Source of the DNA: Marsupella aquatica
Taxonomy: Eukaryota > Marchantiophyta
DNA: 64,000 nucleotides
Direction of reading: 5' to 3'
Assembly (NCBI GenBank): GCA_973895155.1
Contig: OZ316898.1
Span: forward strand, 2,418,001-2,482,000
The position numbers and the translations under genes were made by a program. Positions 35,150 through 48,065 of this stretch are shown here, in pieces. Position 1 is the stretch's first letter. Each line of letters opens with the position of its first letter. The notes under the pieces were generated by a model. The model worked only from the letters and a program-made list of their open reading frames with translations. It made no database searches and was not told the origin of the DNA.

Positions 35150-38100
35150 ATGAGTGGACTCCAACACAACCTCAAGCGCAGGGAGCCAGACGACCTTGCT
35201 CAGGACCTGCTGAATGTCAGTTTGTCGCCCCAGAAGAAATTGCGTTTCTCGGTTAGTACCATCCCTCCCTCTCGCCCCATTCTAAGCTGTTGTTGATTTT
35301 CCCTGAAATTATCGACATAGGAGAAACCACCCTGTCTGGTATCGGTGATTAGCGTACTCTTGACTCTCTATCTGGACGTTTCTCTCGTTCTCCTTCGATA
35401 ATTTTGCAGTGTTTATTAGCAGGTACTCTCTCACTACCTTCTTGAGTGTTCAAGCGCGCTTCATTTAAGCTATGCGACAACTTGAAAATGTCCCCTCTTC
35501 CGAGGTTTCCGCTATTGTGTTGGATTACTCCCACCGAGGAATTTCCACCTTTAGGACAGCAGCTCAGAGCACTAGTCTTTCTCATATATTTTCTTCATTC
35601 CATAGGCACTGTCCGCGTAGCCTTTAGTGTACTCAATCTATCCATCTTAAAGATCATGCCAAGAAGTCTATCGATAGTCAAAATATTTTCATCTTCCACA
35701 TTGAGTCAGCGGACCCTCGCTTTTCGTTTCCGAAGAAGGTCCTTCTACGTGTGCCCTTCCTGTTGTGACCCTACTCTCATCCTGCTACATCTCCTATGTT
35801 CTGATTTTTCTGTCTCCTCAGCCTCCCAGCACTCATAGTTCCTCACACCATGCAGGGTTCTCATACCCTTAAGCATGAAAAAGGCAAGGTTTTCTAGAAT
35901 AATCGTCCGTGAAGAACAGGGAAAGCCTTATCTGATGCCATCACTTAGAGAAAGCCAGTCAAAATACGGCCTTAATAAATAATGCAAAATCAAGATGTGG
36001 ATCGCAAAGTATTAGTTCGGTTTAAGAACAGATCCTTGGATCTCCTGGAGTTACAGCGTTCTTAATCAAAACAGTTGGCTGCCCTAAAGTTGAATTGCAC
36101 TCTTACCCTAGTATTTGTAGGATCCTGAATAGCTACTGATTCTGGACCCCTGTGCTACACGTGCAAAGCTTCGACGTTTGTCACAAGTACCACTGAGCTG
36201 AGTTATAAGTGTCCAGAGAGCTTTGATCAGGGTTGTTAATTAAAACAAAGAACGCAGTTGTCAAACTATTTACCCCCCTTGTATTTGAATTTTTAAATAT
36301 GTACTCTCCATTTGTTGGTAAAAACGTATCAGCCCATAGTGGTAAACGATTTTTGCAGGGGTCGATTTCTTACAGTCTTCACACCTTCTGGTCTCCGTTT
36401 AATCTAGTTGTTGTTGTCAACTTTGGCTTTATATGCTTGATCGGTGGTCCCTTGAACCCCCTGGTATGATGTGCGAGATTAGAGACAGAGTAATTTGTTG
36501 CGCTACCTCTGTACACAGTTATGATTATCCAGTTGTATGACCAAGGCTTCTTTGTTCGATCATATTTCTGCTAATGCTTTTGTCCGAGGATTACTGAATG
36601 GCATTTTCTACCCCCTCTCTCCCAACTATGTACGTTTTTACTGAATGTAGTTCCAATGACAATGCGATCTTGCAGGATTCAGGAGTGACCGCCACCTCTG
36701 GCCTTGGCTCGAATTTTGCCTACACACGCGTATCAGAGACACCATGGGGCCTTTCGGCAGGAACTCCAGCAGTGACAACCCCAGTGCCGGCAGTGACAGT
36801 TGCGCCACATGGTTCCGTTGCTCAGGACGAGAAAGCCCTTGTGTTGTACAGGCCGGTGACACCCCCTATGTTTCCTGGTGGTCCACCCACTGGGTCGGTG
36901 GACTTTCCTTACAAACTGGATTATGCGATGCTGCCATTACATCAGGGTACCGACAGCGAGCTAACCCCTCATCAATTGGATTGTCAGTCTACTGCTTGCT
37001 CTAATGACACCGATAATCTCTCTGGCCATGGCCTCTTTCAAGGTAGCTGATGGCTTTTGAGCTTGCACAATGCGGGGTGGCCCTCGGGCACATAGATTCG
37101 ACTCGTGCCAACCCCAGTTACTGGATTCACTGTTCCAGTAATTACTTTTGGCTCGAAGGTTCTTTGTCTAGCTTGTTATCGTTGGATTCTGATCTTCTGC
37201 CCGTCTTGTCTGCACATAACTGTTGCTTAGTGGTCTAAATTGAGGTGATGGTTAGTAGTTTTTGTCAGTCATATCCGTGACTTTGCTACTAACGTTGTAG
37301 GTCTTCACCTCACTAGTGAAATATGAGTATTCACGAGTTGAATTTCTTAAATCGCTTCTGCCATTTTGTGGAAACCCTAGCTAGAATTCTGGGATAGTCT
37401 CCCACTGCGAACCTGGTCCACTGCTTTACTCCGTATTAGTCAGTTATTGACTGTCCTTTGCTACGATTTGTTGGGGTATGCAATCTTACATAGACGGGGC
37501 TGCTTGGCCAACCCTCAGCTGTGTAATTTTTGCGTGTTTAGCTTGTTGGTTGTCAAACACATAAAGGTTAGGCCTGTACTATGTTCCTCCGCCCGGTTTT
37601 TGTTTCGGTTTTTTTTGTGTGTGCGTGGGGGGAGGAGGGGGGATTGAATGCCTTTAAGGAGTGGAGGAGGAATGAACAATCGTGAATTTGATAAGCAGCG
37701 TATCCCTCTTCGCTGACATGAGCAGCCAACCCTTAGCTGTGTAATTTCTGCGTGTTTAGCTTGTTTGTTGTCAAACATATAAAAATTAGGCCTGTACTGC
37801 TTTCCTCCGCCCGGTTTTTGTTTGTGTTGGGGGGGGTTGTGAATTTGATACGCAGTGTATCGCCCTTCACTTGTCATGAGTAATATCGGCGCTTTTGGTT
37901 GCATGTGCATGCCAGTTTTGTTTAACGATGTCAAGTTTTAAACAGCAGTCAATTATGTTCGTCATAAAATGAAGAGGAACTAAACAATCTACTGATGTTT
38001 GTTGGGCTTTGTTTTTGTGCCTGCAACAGCTCTGGATCTGTCAGGTGGGCGAATATCCAATCTTGGGCAGAGGCGATTGAACAGAGTATCCTCTTGCTCT

Positions 38101-38454
38101 TCATTGCCCCGCTTTTCATCAGATAATGAGGATCAAGTCATGGTAGAGGAAGTCGACAAGTCAGCCGATCTTGCGGTCATACCGTGGGTTCCAATGACAC
38201 CAGTTGTTGTTCCTCCTAAAGTGAGGCCAATTATTGAAGAGGTAGACGATGATTCCCATGATGTGGAAGATGCCGATGCAATGCTCGATGAGGATTCGAT
38301 GGAAGTTGTAGATGAGAACCAGGTTATAATTACAGAGGACAGCATGACACCAATGGTGGGCCAATTCGGGAGCCCAATGCCAAGTTTCAGTGCTGCTCCT
38401 TGGCAAGCCGAGGCCTTACAGCCACCTCTTACGGCACCAATGTGGTCACACTAG
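35150..38454 (+). CDS. Unknown acidic protein with SP-KKLRF N-terminus
   Basis: Three exons join in frame: 35150-35251, 36676-36946 and 38030-38454 (265 residues, TAG). The start ATG is followed by MSGLQHNLKRREPDDLAQDL, then LLNVSLSPQKKLRFS before the first donor. The N-terminus is basic, with an S-P site and a K-x-L-x-F motif (KKLRF). The middle is Thr/Pro/Val-rich, with YRPVTPPMFPGGPPTGSVDF. The C-terminal third has IPWVPMTPVVVPPKVRPIIE and a long Asp/Glu tract, ending in MWSH. No fold, signal peptide or membrane segment is evident, and the protein looks largely disordered. The basic cluster suggests nuclear location, and KKLRF resembles a cyclin-docking motif; both are inference. I do not recognise the family. 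The second intron contains a ~220-bp tandem duplication. Confidence 0.7.
37505..37884. repeat. Intronic tandem duplication
   Basis: Two direct copies lie inside the second intron of the 35150-38454 gene, at about 37505-37726 and 37727-37884. Shared landmarks include CAGCTGTGTAATTT / TAGCTGTGTAATTT, GTGTTTAGCTTGTT, GGCCTGTACT, CTCCGCCCGGTTTTTGTTT and GTGAATTTGATA. The second copy lacks about 60 bp of the G-rich segment. Confidence 0.85.
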
Positions 38455-41400
38455 GATGTACAGATGTAGGATGCTTCAACCTTCCTGTCCAAGTTTTGAT
38501 GCCTCATGGGTAGAGTGTCCTGGTTATCTAGTATTGCACATGACGAAGAACTGAGTTGGATTGAAATGGTGAAATGAAGGGGTTCACAGGAATCACTGCC
38601 CTCGGGAGGCATATGCCTTAAGAAGTATCAGAGAGGAGAAAGGATTAGTGGGTGTCTGTTTACTCACCCGTCAACTAGTCGCTGGGCTCGTCAGCAAGGA
38701 ACGACGTAGAGCTAAGGTGGAAAGTCCAATGGTCAGGATGATTATCATACTGACATGTTTTTTACTAGTGATAAGATTAATGTACAAGTAGAGAATCAGC
38801 AGAGAGAATGGAGATAAGAGGAAGTTATTTTTTCGAGGACTGGCCGAAATCTTGTCAGCAGAGGAACTATGCTGACAGGACGAAGCTGGTTTTTGTTCTC
38901 CAGGTGATTATTGGTACGCAGCTTGATGCAAGGCATAGGTTGTGTGCCATCATGTCATCCTGAATTTTTTTCTCATTGTTATCATTCCATCTCAATTACA
39001 GTTTTATGATGATGGTTTTGCCATCATCAACAGAAGTTATCTGCCTATTTTGGAGCAGTGTCTTTGCATGTGTGAGCGTCGTCTGTGCAGTGAGGGGAGG
39101 TGAATGTTCTAATTTTTTTTCTGAACCTTGAATTGTGAAGAAACGCTGCGAGCTACTAAAACTTGCAAAGGACCTTGACAGTGATTGCTGTTCCTAGGAG
39201 CTGATATGCAATACTCGTTTATCTCATGCCGTCAATTGCTCTTGTGGGGTTTCTTAGGTGTACTCCTTGTTTGTCCAGGAGAAAATGCATGTAACTTTGC
39301 AGCTAGTTGAAGCAGTGTTAGTTCTAATGAAGAAAGTTGGTCTCCCCGAAGATTGCTTTAAGAATCATCCGTGATTGTGCTCAGCTTGCTTCCAGGGCTT
39401 TCCGGCCACAAGCACTTTCATGCGTGAGGATTGTTGGAATTTTTGTCGTGGTTTTTTTAATCGTTGTGTCTCACAAATCGGTCACAGGTCGGTTTCCGCC
39501 ATTATGAAAGCACAAGTATGCTCACCGCTTATGCAGATGACTCGCCTTCAGGCACAATCTTGTTGGCCACCCCAAGTCATGTTGCCGTATCTCATTCTTA
39601 GTAGGATTCTCATCTAATATTTCTGTTTGTTTCATAAAGCAGGTTGAGCTTGCATGATTGATACATTGTCCTTTTGCAGTAGCATCAGACTGACATAGCT
39701 CATCGTCCAGGCACGACAAACCGATAAGGGTGACAAAAAAATTTACGTACGAGGTTCTGCCTAATTTTACATTATGGTGTTTTTAAATTTTTATAGTGGT
39801 TATCTTGTTTGTGCCAGAGAAAGAGAGAATCATGTGCCAAAGAAAAGTTGTAGTGTTTGTTCTGCCAAAGAAAAGTTGTAGTGTTTTGTTGTACCAAAGA
39901 TAGAGAGAAGTAAAATTTGGGTGCCAAAGAAAGAGGAATGAAGCAGAAGACAAAGATGAAATGGGGAGGGCCAGTGCAAATAGCTTCCTATGCAAGCGCA
40001 AGGACTCAGGAGAATTCATTTTGGGATTCATTTCGTCCCATCCATGCCAAAGGGAGAGTGCAAAGAGCATCCAGTGCATGTGGGAGGACTGAGGAGGATC
40101 CTCCCTTCTCCCATGCAAAGAGCATCCCATGCAGGTGCAAGCACTCTAGAGGATCCTCTTGTCTAATCCATGTGCAGGACGGGAGGGGCTATGGAGGAGG
40201 TTGCTAAACTATCATAAATATCCCTCAGTGCAAACAGTATCAACCAACTGATAACTATAATCAACAAACTTGAGAAGGGGCGAACAAAATCCGCTTTAAA
40301 TGTGTTCTAAAGTTAACAATCTGAAAGGAGTGAACACAATTCAACCGTCAAATGCATTCAAGAGTATTTTTGGTCACTCTTGGATATTGCAAGAATTTCT
40401 TTGTCACTGTTGGATAATACATTCGAGAGTCATTATTGTCACTGTTGGATTGTGTGCATTAAAGTGTCCATGGGGCGTCTATTATCTTGGGAAATGGCTA
40501 TGCACAATAGATTAATAGAGGATAAATGATACGTGTGCATATTAAAATATATGTAATAATAAAAAAGTATGATGGTACATGCGTTACACCTGTAGCCCTC
40601 TAGCTGTACCTGAACACATCCAATTTCAAAAGGGGTGAATGTTGATTTGTTTAAATTAAATTTAAATTTATTGTTTTTAACTCACTATTTTCTCTGCTGT
40701 TTTTTTAGTATTTTGGAGGGATAGGAGAGATTCTTGTTTTCTGGTCAAATTCATGGGGCCTGTTTGCCTGCGTTTTGTGCCCACTGCCTCCCTCACATGG
40801 GAAGGGGGAGGAGAAAAGGGGGAAGAAGGAAAGAAAAGAGTTGTTGCATGATCCTACTTGGACCCCTTAGCCAGAGTTGCCTGTCTTGCACATCCTTGCA
40901 TTCCCAAACAACATCACTTTTGCAACAATAACATCAACCAAAAATATGATGACATTGCTGCACCAGCAATAATGCACCCAACCAAAATAACATTTTTTCA
41001 ACCACAACATGACTACATAGATGAGACAGCTGGAATGACACCACTTGTGCAACAATCACACAGCCTTCATGACAATTCAGTTGAAATAATTATAGATTCC
41101 AGAGTCACTATGATAATTGTGTAATGGGCATAGGGCTCCAAAGTTCACTTTGCCTCTATGGCACTTCTTTTCCTCAATGCCTTCCTCCACAACATCCTCT
41201 AAGCAACAACATCTTTTACTCATCAACAGCTTTTGCATAACAACACCTTTTATGATCCATTTATCTATACAATGATATCTTTTGCGCAATGACACGAGCA
41301 ATGACATTTCTATGCACTGGTCTTGGGCTAGTATCCCTTCTAAATCCTTAACGCACAGGTATTGAGCTACTATATGTATATTGAAAGCTTCTCTACTGAG

Positions 41401-43070
41401 CATATATGGTAGACCTCTACTGCAGGTGGAGCACAAATGTCAAAAGGAGTGAGTGAACAAAGGCAATTGAGGTACCTTGACTGCTGGATGTTGCCTAAGA
41501 GTGCTTGATTGTTGAGAGCACAAATTTGCATTAGATTTTTTTGATGGTTTAGATTGCCAACGCTTACTCAAGTGCTTTGCCACATAAGCATAGTCCATTC
41601 TCAAGCAGGTGAAGAGATATCAATGGCCTAAAACTTCATTTAGAGAGTCTGAAAGCCCTTGTTGTCCCGACCCCTTACATTCCTCTCACATGATTACAAC
41701 TCTAACCAGAAATCAATAAATTGAGAACAAGAAAAACTGGGTGGAAAAGCCAACTTGTTAGAAGATTTGAATTTATTAAATTCAGAAATTTTTTCTGAAG
41801 TTGGTAGTCAAATGTGAACATTGGTACAAAGGAAAGGTGATATCTTAATAAAAAATAACCTTGGCAAAAGACACTGGATATTTGTAATTTAAATGTTGGA
41901 AAACTATAAAAATCCTGGATGGACCATACCAGTTAAAGAGCCACTCGGATGGCCACACCCCAGGACCAGTTTCAAATGTTTCTCTGAGCTGAAATTGTAT
42001 CCTTTCCATTATATAAACAATGGTCACACTTTTGGGTCTCAACAGCTGAGGTCCATCCAAGTTTAATGGTCAAACATTGTGGTCCATGCAGAGAAATCTG
42101 AAAACAGGTTTATCACATTTTCCTTCACTTATTATTGTGCTTTTTCTCCTCATTTTTGGCGATAATGCAAGTCAATTCACAATCAATAGTGGACAAGCGA
42201 TTGCAACGATCCAACGATGCCAAGACCCGTATTCCAAATGCAAACCGCCTACGTGTAAGCGTGTTAGCATTTGTGCCCCACCACCCCCAAACAAAAGCAA
42301 CTTTTATGGCAGCAAGAGAGCTAATTGGACGGTAATCTTAAAACAATCAAATTAAAAACAAAAACACAGTAAATCAAAGACGTCATCACATAAGACAGGA
42401 AGTACTCTTTCTCGTACGGTGGACACGTGGATAATTTCCACCATAGATCCTTCCCATCCAACGGATCATAATAGGATAGCGTTGCGGCCAATGGGAGTCG
42501 GATCTGCTGCCCGTCATATGCCAACTGGGATTGATCCGCCCCCTCCCCCGAAACCCACGAACCCGAGACTCTAGTTCAGCTAACCCGAGCCCGAGGTTTA
42601 CAAGAACAGTACACGTAGCAGAGCCGAGACTCGACCGAAAGTCGAATTCTCAGAATATCCCTTTCATTCGCCAGGGATCTAACGGTCATAAAAGAATCCT
42701 AGATTCTGGGGATACACTGCAGCCGTGGATTCCCTTCCCCCATGAATGCGGAGAAATGCCAGTTCGCGAATAGACGAGACGAGAAGAGACGAGACGAGAA
42801 GAGGAGACGAGAGGAGAGAAGTGAAGAGAAGAGAGGAGAGGGGAGAAGAGATGAGGAGCGAAAGGAATGGAGTGGAGGAGAGGAGAAGAGATTGGAGGAC
42901 GAGCACGAGGAGCGATGGAAGGAACAGGGAGCAGAATTGAGCTGGGCTCGATGGGAAGTGTGGAATGATTTGGTGGTCGCAGTGCGGCTGCACAAGAAGA
43001 ATTGATTCGGGACGAGGAGAAGGAGGAGGAAGAAGAGGAGGGCGAGGAGGGCGAGGAGGGAGTTGGAAAG
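38455..43070. other. Intergenic region with short tandem repeats
   Basis: No gene recognised. At about 39834-39900, units of TGCCAAAGAAAAGTTGTAGT repeat. At about 39965-40170, three diverged units share GTGCAAAnAGC, CATCCCATGCA and GGATCCTC. TCACTGTTGGAT recurs near 40395-40450. A nearly pure purine tract at about 42771-42905 (GAGAC/GAGAA/GAGGA) and GGAGGA repeats at about 43010-43065 precede the CYP38 ATG and are probably promoter or leader sequence. Confidence 0.55.
42771..42905 (+). repeat. Polypurine (GA-rich) tract upstream of CYP38
   Basis: About 135 bp that are almost entirely A/G with periodic C, built from GAGACGAGAA-like and GAGGAGA-like units. Such tracts can form triplex DNA and are common in plant core promoters and leaders. 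Serine-rich frames on the opposite strand are a by-product of this composition. Confidence 0.75.
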
Positions 43071-46000
43071 ATGCAAGCCATGAAGTCGTTGGGTGTTTTA
43101 GCTCCCTCGCAACGATTTCAAGCTGCCTGCTTCTGCCCCTCGGCTAGATTGTCGTCTCCATCGTCGAGCTATCATCAGAAGGCTGCTGTAGGACTAGGGA
43201 GCCGGAATGAGGCTGTCTTTCGGCTTCGTGGTGGGAGAACGGAGAGTGGTGCTTTCGCTGGTGGTGCTGCCTCGGTCTCGGTCTCGGTCCGTGCTTCTTC
43301 GTCAGCCGGTTCATCCAGCTCAAATGATTCTGTAGAGGTATGTACGGGAGTGCCAATCCTGGGAAATGCCGCTAGAGAATGGCGGATTCTGTTTGCCAGA
43401 GGACTCAATTGAGGGAACGGAATTGACAGTGCAACTTGGAACAGAAAGCCCTCGCAAAGAGAGAAGGTTTGTCTGTCGGTAGTTGTTGTGTCTGAGGTCG
43501 GGACATGTCTCAATGGTAAGTGGAGCCGCTTGAACAACCTCCAAAAGGAAGTTGGAATGGAGAGGACTTGAGACCAATGGCCCAGGGAGGTGCCTTCAGT
43601 TGCCTTGGACATTACTGAATGTTGGTCCAAGGTCTGTGGGGTTGAGATTATTTATCTGAAAGTACTCCATAGGGCATGACTGGAAAATGCAGCTAGAGAA
43701 TGGTAAAATTTTACAGTCCGTAGCATTAATCGGGATAAGGAATCGAACTGACCAAATGGGACAGGAAGCACCTAAAGAAAAGAGAAGTTCGTTGCTTGGG
43801 TTTCTACTCCTTGCCATGTGCTATTGTCTCGCATTATCTTGATTGGTTGTATCGAAATTAACTGGTCACGCGAGATCTCATTTTATGGAATCAATAACTG
43901 AGCTGGTCGATTGATGTTTTAGGGGCAATGTTCTTGCTAGGTCCTGAGAATTCGAAGCTGAGAATTTAAAACTTGGTTGGCAGGAGAGAGAAGGGTGGTC
44001 ACTTCGGAGTGTGGCGAACTCGGTGCAGAAGTGTATGTTATGTGCGGCGTTAGCAGCGGCTGTAGCTTTGCCCCAAGTTACCCCTGCCTCGAATGTTTTT
44101 GCTGCTCCGGGTCCCGTAGTTTCGGAATTAGCTGGGTTAGTTTCAGGTCCTCCAGTCAAAGATCCAGAAGCATTACTGAGATACGCTTTGCCCATTACTA
44201 ACAAGCCTATTAAGGAGGTGCAGAAGACGCTCGAAGAGATCACTGACATCCTGAAGCTTCCAGGGGCGAAAGCTATCGACCCAGTTGAAAGGGTATGGAG
44301 CCACTCAGCCAGCAAAATACCCATATCATCTCTGGATTGACTCCTTCGCTCACGGATAGTGTAAGAGGGTTTAGGGTTTATATTGCTCTCACAGAGTTTA
44401 GCAAAGCTTGATGAAGATTGAGTTTTGAAGGAGGGCAACTTCAGTCGTTTATGTGCTAGTTTGGGTACGCTGTCTGCCACCGTGGTGAGGGATTGTATCT
44501 TAAAACACTTAATTATGGCTCTCGTGCTGATGAGCATAAATTGTTGCAGACTGTGCGGCAATCATCTCGTTTGTTGAACCAAAACAAGGAGGGAATCCTC
44601 GCTGACGTATCAGTTCCCAAAAAGGAGGAGGCCCAACAACTCTTGGTCAAATTAAGCGAAGGCTTGGTGGACTTTCAAAAGATTCTGGAGGCCAAGGACC
44701 GAAATGCCATTGCGCCAAAACAGAGAGAGCTCCTTGAAATTGTTGGCGAGTAAGTATGGTGAAGGTGTGTCCTTTTGTTCTGTTTATGAGGCATTCAGAA
44801 TTGTCCGAGGATTGTCATAAAAACGTGCACATGTTTCACGCCCCCGTTAGATGCAGAACCTATACACCTCCCAGTTTCTTTTCCGATCAAGCTAGGTAGC
44901 AAGGATGTTGATAAGGCCCTTAATTGCGATATGCAGCGGAGTAATGTAATCGTGTGCTTGGTTGAAGATTTTTTCAGTCCTTCATCTGGCAAGCCCCAGT
45001 CCTGAAGAAATGTAACTTCGTTTGGCAGTGTGGAAGAGGCCATGGTGGAGAAATTTCCATACGACTTGCCGGCTGAATATAACAGCAAGCCTTGGCTAAA
45101 GGGCCGAGCCAGCGTTGAAATGAAAGTGAAAGTGAAGGACAACCCCAACATAAAGGACGCGATCTTCGAAATTACGGTGGACGGATATAACGCGCCCCTC
45201 ACGTCCGGTAACTTCATTGATCTGGTGGTGCGCCGCTTTTACGACGGCATGGAGATTCAAAGGGGTAATCTGTTGTACCTACGCCTTGGAGTCGTACATT
45301 AGAAGGCTCCATTCGACAACTGAGCGGTGCTTGGTCCCAGCAGAATTAGGAATAGCCGAGAGTGTGTAGACGAGGGATGGAGCACAGTGACAGTACGAAG
45401 CTGTAATCTCAGACGTAGTGCGGGTTATGGAATATGTGCTCACCCTGTAGCTGATCTTCGAAAGTGTTGATTCTTGTGCAGCCGATGGATTTGTGGTGCA
45501 AACAGGTGATCCAGATGGGCCTGCTGATGGCTTTGTAGATCCGAGCACTGGCAAGCTCCGTACAATTCCTCTTGAGATTATGGTCGACGGCGATAAGGAA
45601 CCCATCTACGGCGCAACTCTTGAGGTTGTCTCTTTGCTATTGATGGAATCTGTATGCTTTGTAGAACAGTCTTCATTTCGAGTAGAACCCATCTAGTAAA
45701 CTTTCTGTGTTATTTGCGTCCTGAGAATCTCTATTTGTAATCAACTGTCACAATTCTTCTTGGTCGATACATGGCAAGATTCTTCAATCACATAAGTTTC
45801 TCACCGGCGGGTATGGAAGATTGACCCAGTCTGTTCTTCTGTGTGCCAATGTGGTGGGCATTGAATCTAGGAACTTGGCCGCTTTAGGGAACGAACAAAG
45901 CTTCCATTCAACGCCTTTGGTACTATGGCGATGGCTAGGGAGGTATGTGTGAAGAGTCTATTTCCTATATTCTGCATGGACGCACATCCAATGTACTACG

Positions 46001-46474
46001 TATCTCAGGACCCTGTAGACTGAGCAGGAAGAGCTCGCAATATTAAACTTGCACTAGTCCTAGCACCAAGCACCAAGGATCTGACTTGTTCTATCCTGTT
46101 ATCACATTGTTGATATTTCCTCGATTGTGCTTGTATACCACTGAAGTCTTGATTCGATCTCGTCTCGTACAAGTGAGCACTAGTATGCAAGTTTTGGTGC
46201 TGAGCTGCTTTGTAATATTTCCTCGTTGCTTGATCACATCCAGGAGTTTGAACCAGACTCAGCTTCGAGCCAGATTTTTTGGCTATTGAAGGAGAGCGAG
46301 TTGACTCCAAGCAATGCCAACATTCTGGATGGGACTTACTCAGTTTTTGGTTATGTAACACAGAATGAAGATCTGTTCGCAGACCTCAAAGTCGGGGATG
46401 TTATAGAGAGTATTAAAGTCACGAACGGTTTGGACAATCTTATGAATCCCAGTTATGCAATTGGCGGTGCTTAG
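43071..46474 (+). CDS. CYP38: Thylakoid-lumen cyclophilin-like CYP38/TLP40
   Basis: Seven exons join in frame: 43071-43337, 43984-44292, 44550-44749, 45029-45264, 45482-45624, 45871-45942 and 46244-46474 (485 residues, TAG). A Ser/Arg-rich chloroplast transit region is followed by a Tat/Sec-like lumenal segment ([16 protein letters not shown]) with a cleavage site after VFA, residue ~129. The mature part has the CYP38 N-terminal helical domain ([18 protein letters not shown]) and then the divergent cyclophilin domain: [73 protein letters not shown] and [20 protein letters not shown]. Plant CYP38 assists assembly and repair of photosystem II (D1, CP43) and has little or no prolyl-isomerase activity. 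Its overall similarity to that family is strong throughout. Confidence 0.94.
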
Positions 46475-47601
46475 GACTTCTGTACTCTGCTCTACCACCC
46501 CTGTAAACTTAATATTCTTGGTACAGAATCTTCGATTTTTTCTCAGATCAGTTTCCATAAAGAGCTGAATTATGACAACCACAAAGCTTGCTTCTCCATG
46601 GAGCAAATTCCCTTCAGCTTTCAGTAAGATTGTCCAAAGAAACATTCAGTCTATCAGCCATCTCAAGAGTGACTTGTTAGAAATACCCCTGGCTATTGTT
46701 CCTTCGAAGGAGGCTTCAAATGCAGAAAAGCTATGTTATGATCGTAGTGAAATATGTACTGTAGTTAGTGTGAGAATTTGGTGAAACAAGGAAAGCTCTA
46801 TGTTCAGAGTAGCCTTCCTTTTGGTCCCTGGTGTCCCAGACCCCATGTGTATCTGACCAAGTTTATGGGCAGCTTGGATTATGAGGTGAAATGATTTTGA
46901 AAAGCACAACCTGAAATGGCCCAACACAACGGTTAACCCAACTATCCTAGAGCCATCTCTGTTCGTGTATTAAATAAAAATACTGAAAAAATTGGCCGAC
47001 TAACAATATGTAATTGGGTCCTTGTGAAACCTCAGGGCAATTTTGTTAGTCAAATGTTAACAATTTACATCCTGGTGTAAACACTGACACTAGTGCTTAA
47101 TGAATTTGGAGCTCCCATATACCACACGGTTGGTCTTTGAAATCCCCAAGGACAACATTTCCCAAAGTTTGAGTTTAGTTCTAATAACTTCAAATTCATA
47201 AATTCTAATATTTTCTATTTACGGACCCCCATTAGGGGTCTCTTGCAAATTCTCTGCCATGAGGTTGCGCCACATCATCACAACTAGCCACAAATAAGAA
47301 TGATCCTACTTTTAACAATAACAAACGTGCACATTCCTGTTTGTGGCAAAAACAACGTAATTTTTGGGGCGCCATGCCGTAAATATTAAACGTAAAAAAA
47401 CCAAAATACAAAGGACGAGATATCATTTAGTAAAACAAAGTTACCATTTTGATGTTTGTCAAAAATATATCAGTGTTTTATATCAAAATGTTTCTATTTT
47501 TTAATTGTTTACAAGTTTGAAAAAATCAATCGATATACAATGTACATAATTAAAACCCATTTGGCTTCACATTGTAAAACTAAATAATAAATCTTCTTAG
47601 T

Positions 47602-48065
47602 ACTTGATAAAATTTTCCAATGTTTGATTCATTGGAAAATTCAAGATCAAGATTTAGAAACTAGTGATATCTTTAGTAATGTCTTGATAAAATCTCTCAA
47701 TGTCACTCATTGGAAAGCTAGAGTAAAATTAAAAACTCATCATCTCCTTAGTACTTGACAAAATCTATCAATGTTAGGTTCATTGGAAAGCTAGAGAAAT
47801 TTAGATACTCATGATCTCTCTATTTCTTGACAAATAATCTCAATGTCACACATTAGAAAGCTAAAAAGATTGAAAACCTCCTGATCTCTTGAGCACCGTG
47901 ACAAAATCTGACATAAAATTTGTAAATGTTAAACTCAATGTTAGAAAGCTAAAAGAATTCATGAATTCATAATCAAAATTTCTTATACTAACACTCATTG
48001 GAAAGGCAAAGATATTCAAAAACTCATATGGAACTTGACAAAATTTGTCAATTTGAGGCTCATTG
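47602..48065. repeat. Minisatellite, ~70-bp units, about seven copies
   Basis: Degenerate units carry the landmarks CTTGACAAAATCT, TCAATGT, CATTGGAAAGCTAGAG and AACTCATGATCTC. They begin near 47602, 47682, 47754, 47824, 47898, 47970 and 48030. Divergence between units suggests an old array. Confidence 0.8.

Noticed and set aside
42679-43081. Serine/leucine-rich minus-strand frames
   Set aside because: They are the reverse reading of the purine tract upstream of CYP38.
43175-43630. 151-codon minus-strand frame opposite CYP38 exon 1
   Set aside because: It overlaps the antisense of a well-supported exon and has no recognisable domain.
45279-45605. 108-codon minus-strand frame
   Set aside because: Antisense to CYP38 exons 4-5 and the intron between them.
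47602-48065. CRISPR-like array
   Set aside because: Units diverge across their whole length with no conserved-repeat/unique-spacer structure, and the context is eukaryotic.
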